This document shows, piece by piece, positions 5,751-7,303 of a stretch of DNA of 7,303 nt. The DNA is from DAIPHL01 sp036771375 (GTDB taxonomy: Bacteria; Synergistota; Synergistia; Synergistales; Synergistaceae). The stretch lies in assembly GCA_036771375.1 (NCBI GenBank), contig DAIPHL010000113.1, forward strand, positions 1 through 7,303. Reading direction: 5' to 3'. Position numbers and translations under genes: made by a program. The number at the start of each line of letters is the position of its first letter. Position 1 is the stretch's first letter. The notes beneath the pieces are model-generated. The model made no database searches. It was given only the letters and a program-made list of their open reading frames with translations, and was not told the origin of the DNA.

Positions 5751-6551
5751 ATGGCATCACGTGTTATCGTAGTGACCTCCGGCAAAGGAGGGGTCGGAAA
5801 GACGACCACCACAGCGAATTTGGCGACGGCACTCGCCGGCATGGGCAACCGAGTGGTTGCGATAGATGGAGACATCGGGCTGCGTAATCTCGACGTGATC
5901 ATGGGGCTCGAAAATCGAATCGTGTACACGCTCATCGACGCTCTGGAGGGGCACTGTCGTCTGAACCAAACCCTGATTCGGGACAAGAGGGTGGAAAACC
6001 TGTACATGATCCCGACTGCACAATCCAAAACAAAGGACGCCGTCTCTTCCGAACAGATGATCGGAGTGTGCGACGAGTTGCGAGGGGATTTCGACTATAT
6101 CCTGGTCGACAGCCCTGCGGGGATCGAGTCCGGCTTTCGGAACTCGGCGGCGGGCGCGGACGAGGCCCTGGTGGTCACGACGCCGGAAGTCTCCGCCGTG
6201 AGAGACGCCGACCGAATCATCGGACTGCTCGAATCCATGGACAAATCTCCCATCAGGTTGATCGTCAATCGAATCAGGCCGCAGATGATCAAAAAAGGAG
6301 ACATGCTTGGGGTTTCCGACGTCTTGGATATACTCGCCATCGACCTCCTCGGCATGGTTCCCGACGACGAATCCGTCGTCACCAGCGCGAACAGGGGTGA
6401 ACCGCTGACTTTATCCACGGATTCACCGGCTTCACAGGCTTTTAAAAACATCGCGGCCCGGATAACGGGACAGGACGTTCCGTTTTTAAATCTGGACTCC
6501 TCCGGTGAGACGGGATTCTTCGGAAGAATCAAAAGGGCGCTCGGCCTATAA
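5751..6551 (+). CDS. minD: septum site-determining ATPase MinD
   Basis: Membrane-associated ParA-family ATPase, 266 residues, which recruits MinC and is displaced by MinE. The deviant Walker A motif GKGGVGKTT is at 11-19 with signature Lys12 and Lys17. The A' motif DGDIGLRNLD is at 39-48 and Walker B ILVDSPAGIE at 117-126. The C-terminus is a short amphipathic basic helix (GFFGRIKRALGL, last 12 residues), the membrane-targeting sequence. The ATG at 5751 was chosen over the GTG at 5745 because of the ribosome-binding site. It is 36 bases after minC, and its stop codon merges with the minE ribosome site. MinC immediately before and MinE immediately after exclude other ParA/MinD-like ATPases such as FlhG. 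Very sure. Confidence 0.98.
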   Translation: MASRVIVVTSGKGGVGKTTTTANLATALAGMGNRVVAIDGDIGLRNLDVIMGLENRIVYTLIDALEGHCRLNQTLIRDKRVENLYMIPTAQSKTKDAVSSEQMIGVCDELRGDFDYILVDSPAGIESGFRNSAAGADEALVVTTPEVSAVRDADRIIGLLESMDKSPIRLIVNRIRPQMIKKGDMLGVSDVLDILAIDLLGMVPDDESVVTSANRGEPLTLSTDSPASQAFKNIAARITGQDVPFLNLDSSGETGFFGRIKRALGL

Positions 6552-6563
6552 GGAGGAATATCG

Positions 6564-6836
6564 ATGGGATTTTTTTCCAACCTGTTCGGTTCGAATAAGT
6601 CGGGCAAGATTGCAAGAGACCGTCTTCAGGTCGTGCTTATGCACGATCGGAGCGACATCTCTCCCGAGATGATGGAGAACCTGAGGAAGGACATCATCGA
6701 AGTGATAAAGAATTACGTGGAGATCGACGAAAACAGGATAGAGCTCGACCTGGAGAAGGAAGACAGCTCGGTCGCCCTTGTAGCGAACATACCGGTCATG
6801 ACGGTTCGCAGGTCCCGGAGGAACAAGAAACGCTAG
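6564..6836 (+). CDS. minE: cell division topological specificity factor MinE
   Basis: Small regulator, 90 residues, that stimulates MinD ATPase and so confines MinCD inhibition to the poles. The N-terminal part (MGFFSNLFG) is the amphipathic membrane-binding helix; AKDRLQ-type IARDRLQVVLMHDRS at about 16-30 is the MinD-contact helix/strand; residues about 33-80 form the dimeric topological domain (SPEMMENLRKDIIEVIKNYV), ending in the strand VALVANIPV. The last residues are strongly basic (RRSRRNKKR). AAGGAGG, which includes the end of the minD stop codon, lies 7 bases before the ATG, the strongest ribosome site in the operon, fitting the need for MinE in excess or balance with MinD. Its presence shows an oscillating or MinE-cleared Min system, unlike the DivIVA system of Bacillus. 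Sure. Confidence 0.95.
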   Translation: MGFFSNLFGSNKSGKIARDRLQVVLMHDRSDISPEMMENLRKDIIEVIKNYVEIDENRIELDLEKEDSSVALVANIPVMTVRRSRRNKKR

Positions 6837-6837
6837 A

Positions 6838-7303
6838 ATGTCCTTGGAATCGTACAGTTGGAGCGAGGTGCACAACGGCCTCGATCGCATCATGCTCCTG
6901 GCCACCATCGTTCTTCTGCTGCTCGGCATCGTCTCGATCTACAGCGCGGGAACGAGCGTCAGAACATCGACCGCCCTGTACGCCTTAAAACAGGTGTTGT
7001 GGGGAGGCGTCAGCACCGCTCTGTACATTGCGACGCTCCGCATCGGATATCAACGTTTCCTGCGCTGGAGTTACTGGATATACGGTTTGTCGTTTGTCAT
7101 GCTCGCCGCTCTTTTGGTCGGCGGGACGGTCTCTCGGGGCGCTCAAAGCTGGTTCCGGCTCGGCGCCTTCGGTTTCCAGCCGGCGGAGTTCGGAAAGGTG
7201 GCGCTGATTCTTCTTTTGTCCAAATTCTGTTCGCGCTATCCGCCAGATACGCCGAAAAAACTGTTTTACGCGTTCGTCCTTTCGGGGGTCAGCGTCGCCG
7301 ACC
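6838..7303 (+). CDS. rodA: peptidoglycan glycosyltransferase RodA (3' end outside window)
   Basis: SEDS-family glycan polymerase of the elongasome, partner of PBP2. The first 155 codons are present; the gene runs off the right edge. A short N-terminal tail (MSLESYSWSEVHNGLDR) leads to membrane segments at about 18-36, 49-67, 78-95 and 117-130. The conserved SEDS block is clear: RGAQSWFRLGAFGFQPAEFGK at 100-120 (Arg-Gly-x-x-x-Trp and QP-EF-K). The catalytic aspartate in the large extracellular loop lies in the missing part. The ATG at 6838 starts one base after the minE stop; the nearest GGAGG (6817-6821) is 16 bases away, so translation probably depends on ribosomes finishing minE. The mrdA gene in the same cluster makes RodA far likelier than FtsW or SpoVE. 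Confidence 0.93.
   Translation, partial: MSLESYSWSEVHNGLDRIMLLATIVLLLLGIVSIYSAGTSVRTSTALYALKQVLWGGVSTALYIATLRIGYQRFLRWSYWIYGLSFVMLAALLVGGTVSRGAQSWFRLGAFGFQPAEFGKVALILLLSKFCSRYPPDTPKKLFYAFVLSGVSVAD

Noticed and set aside
1..7303. CRISPR array, prophage attachment site or other tandem repeat system.
   Set aside because: No regularly spaced repeats of CRISPR length and no tRNA-associated duplication were visible by reading the window.

Overview
The window carries a bacterial cell-shape and division-site operon, all on the + strand: mreB, mreC, mreD, mrdA (PBP2), minC, minD, minE and the first part of rodA. In front of it lies about 700 bases of broken genes. The eight core genes fill positions 902 to the right edge with gaps of at most 36 bases, and two junctions overlap (mreC/mreD by 4 bases, mreD/mrdA by 8). 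None of the core genes shows a frameshift or a missing catalytic motif. rodA is cut only by the window edge.

The organism is a rod-shaped bacterium of moderately high GC content with a complete MinCDE system. This gene order is known from clostridia and other deep Firmicutes with MinE, and I believe also from Synergistota. From the codon choice and protein flavour I lean towards Synergistota or a Gram-negative-type Firmicute, but this is a low-confidence inference without a database.

Layout, left to right. Positions 3-281 are the C-terminal part of an IS5-type DDE transposase with several frameshifts. Positions 290-439 on the - strand are the first 50 codons of a ParD-like ribbon-helix-helix antitoxin; it has a good Shine-Dalgarno site and GTG start but is cut off a few bases from the transposase stop. 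Positions ~502-699 are the C-terminal ~65 residues of a type I L-asparaginase with no start. Neither the parD nor the asparaginase piece begins with ATG, so both are easy to overlook. Positions 700-901 are non-coding and hold a hairpin, a candidate extended -10 promoter and the mreB leader, where a 3-codon mini-ORF overlaps the mreB start.

How the genes work together: MreB filaments under the membrane organise the elongasome. MreC and MreD link them to the RodA glycosyltransferase and PBP2 transpeptidase pair, which together extend side-wall peptidoglycan. MinC and MinD block FtsZ ring assembly away from mid-cell, and MinE drives MinD off the membrane so the inhibitor oscillates or clears from the centre. 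Putting both systems in one transcription unit ties side-wall growth to division-site choice. The core operon is not novel. The unusual part of the window is the mosaic of truncated foreign-looking genes abutting it, which is either a real recombination scar or an assembly chimera.
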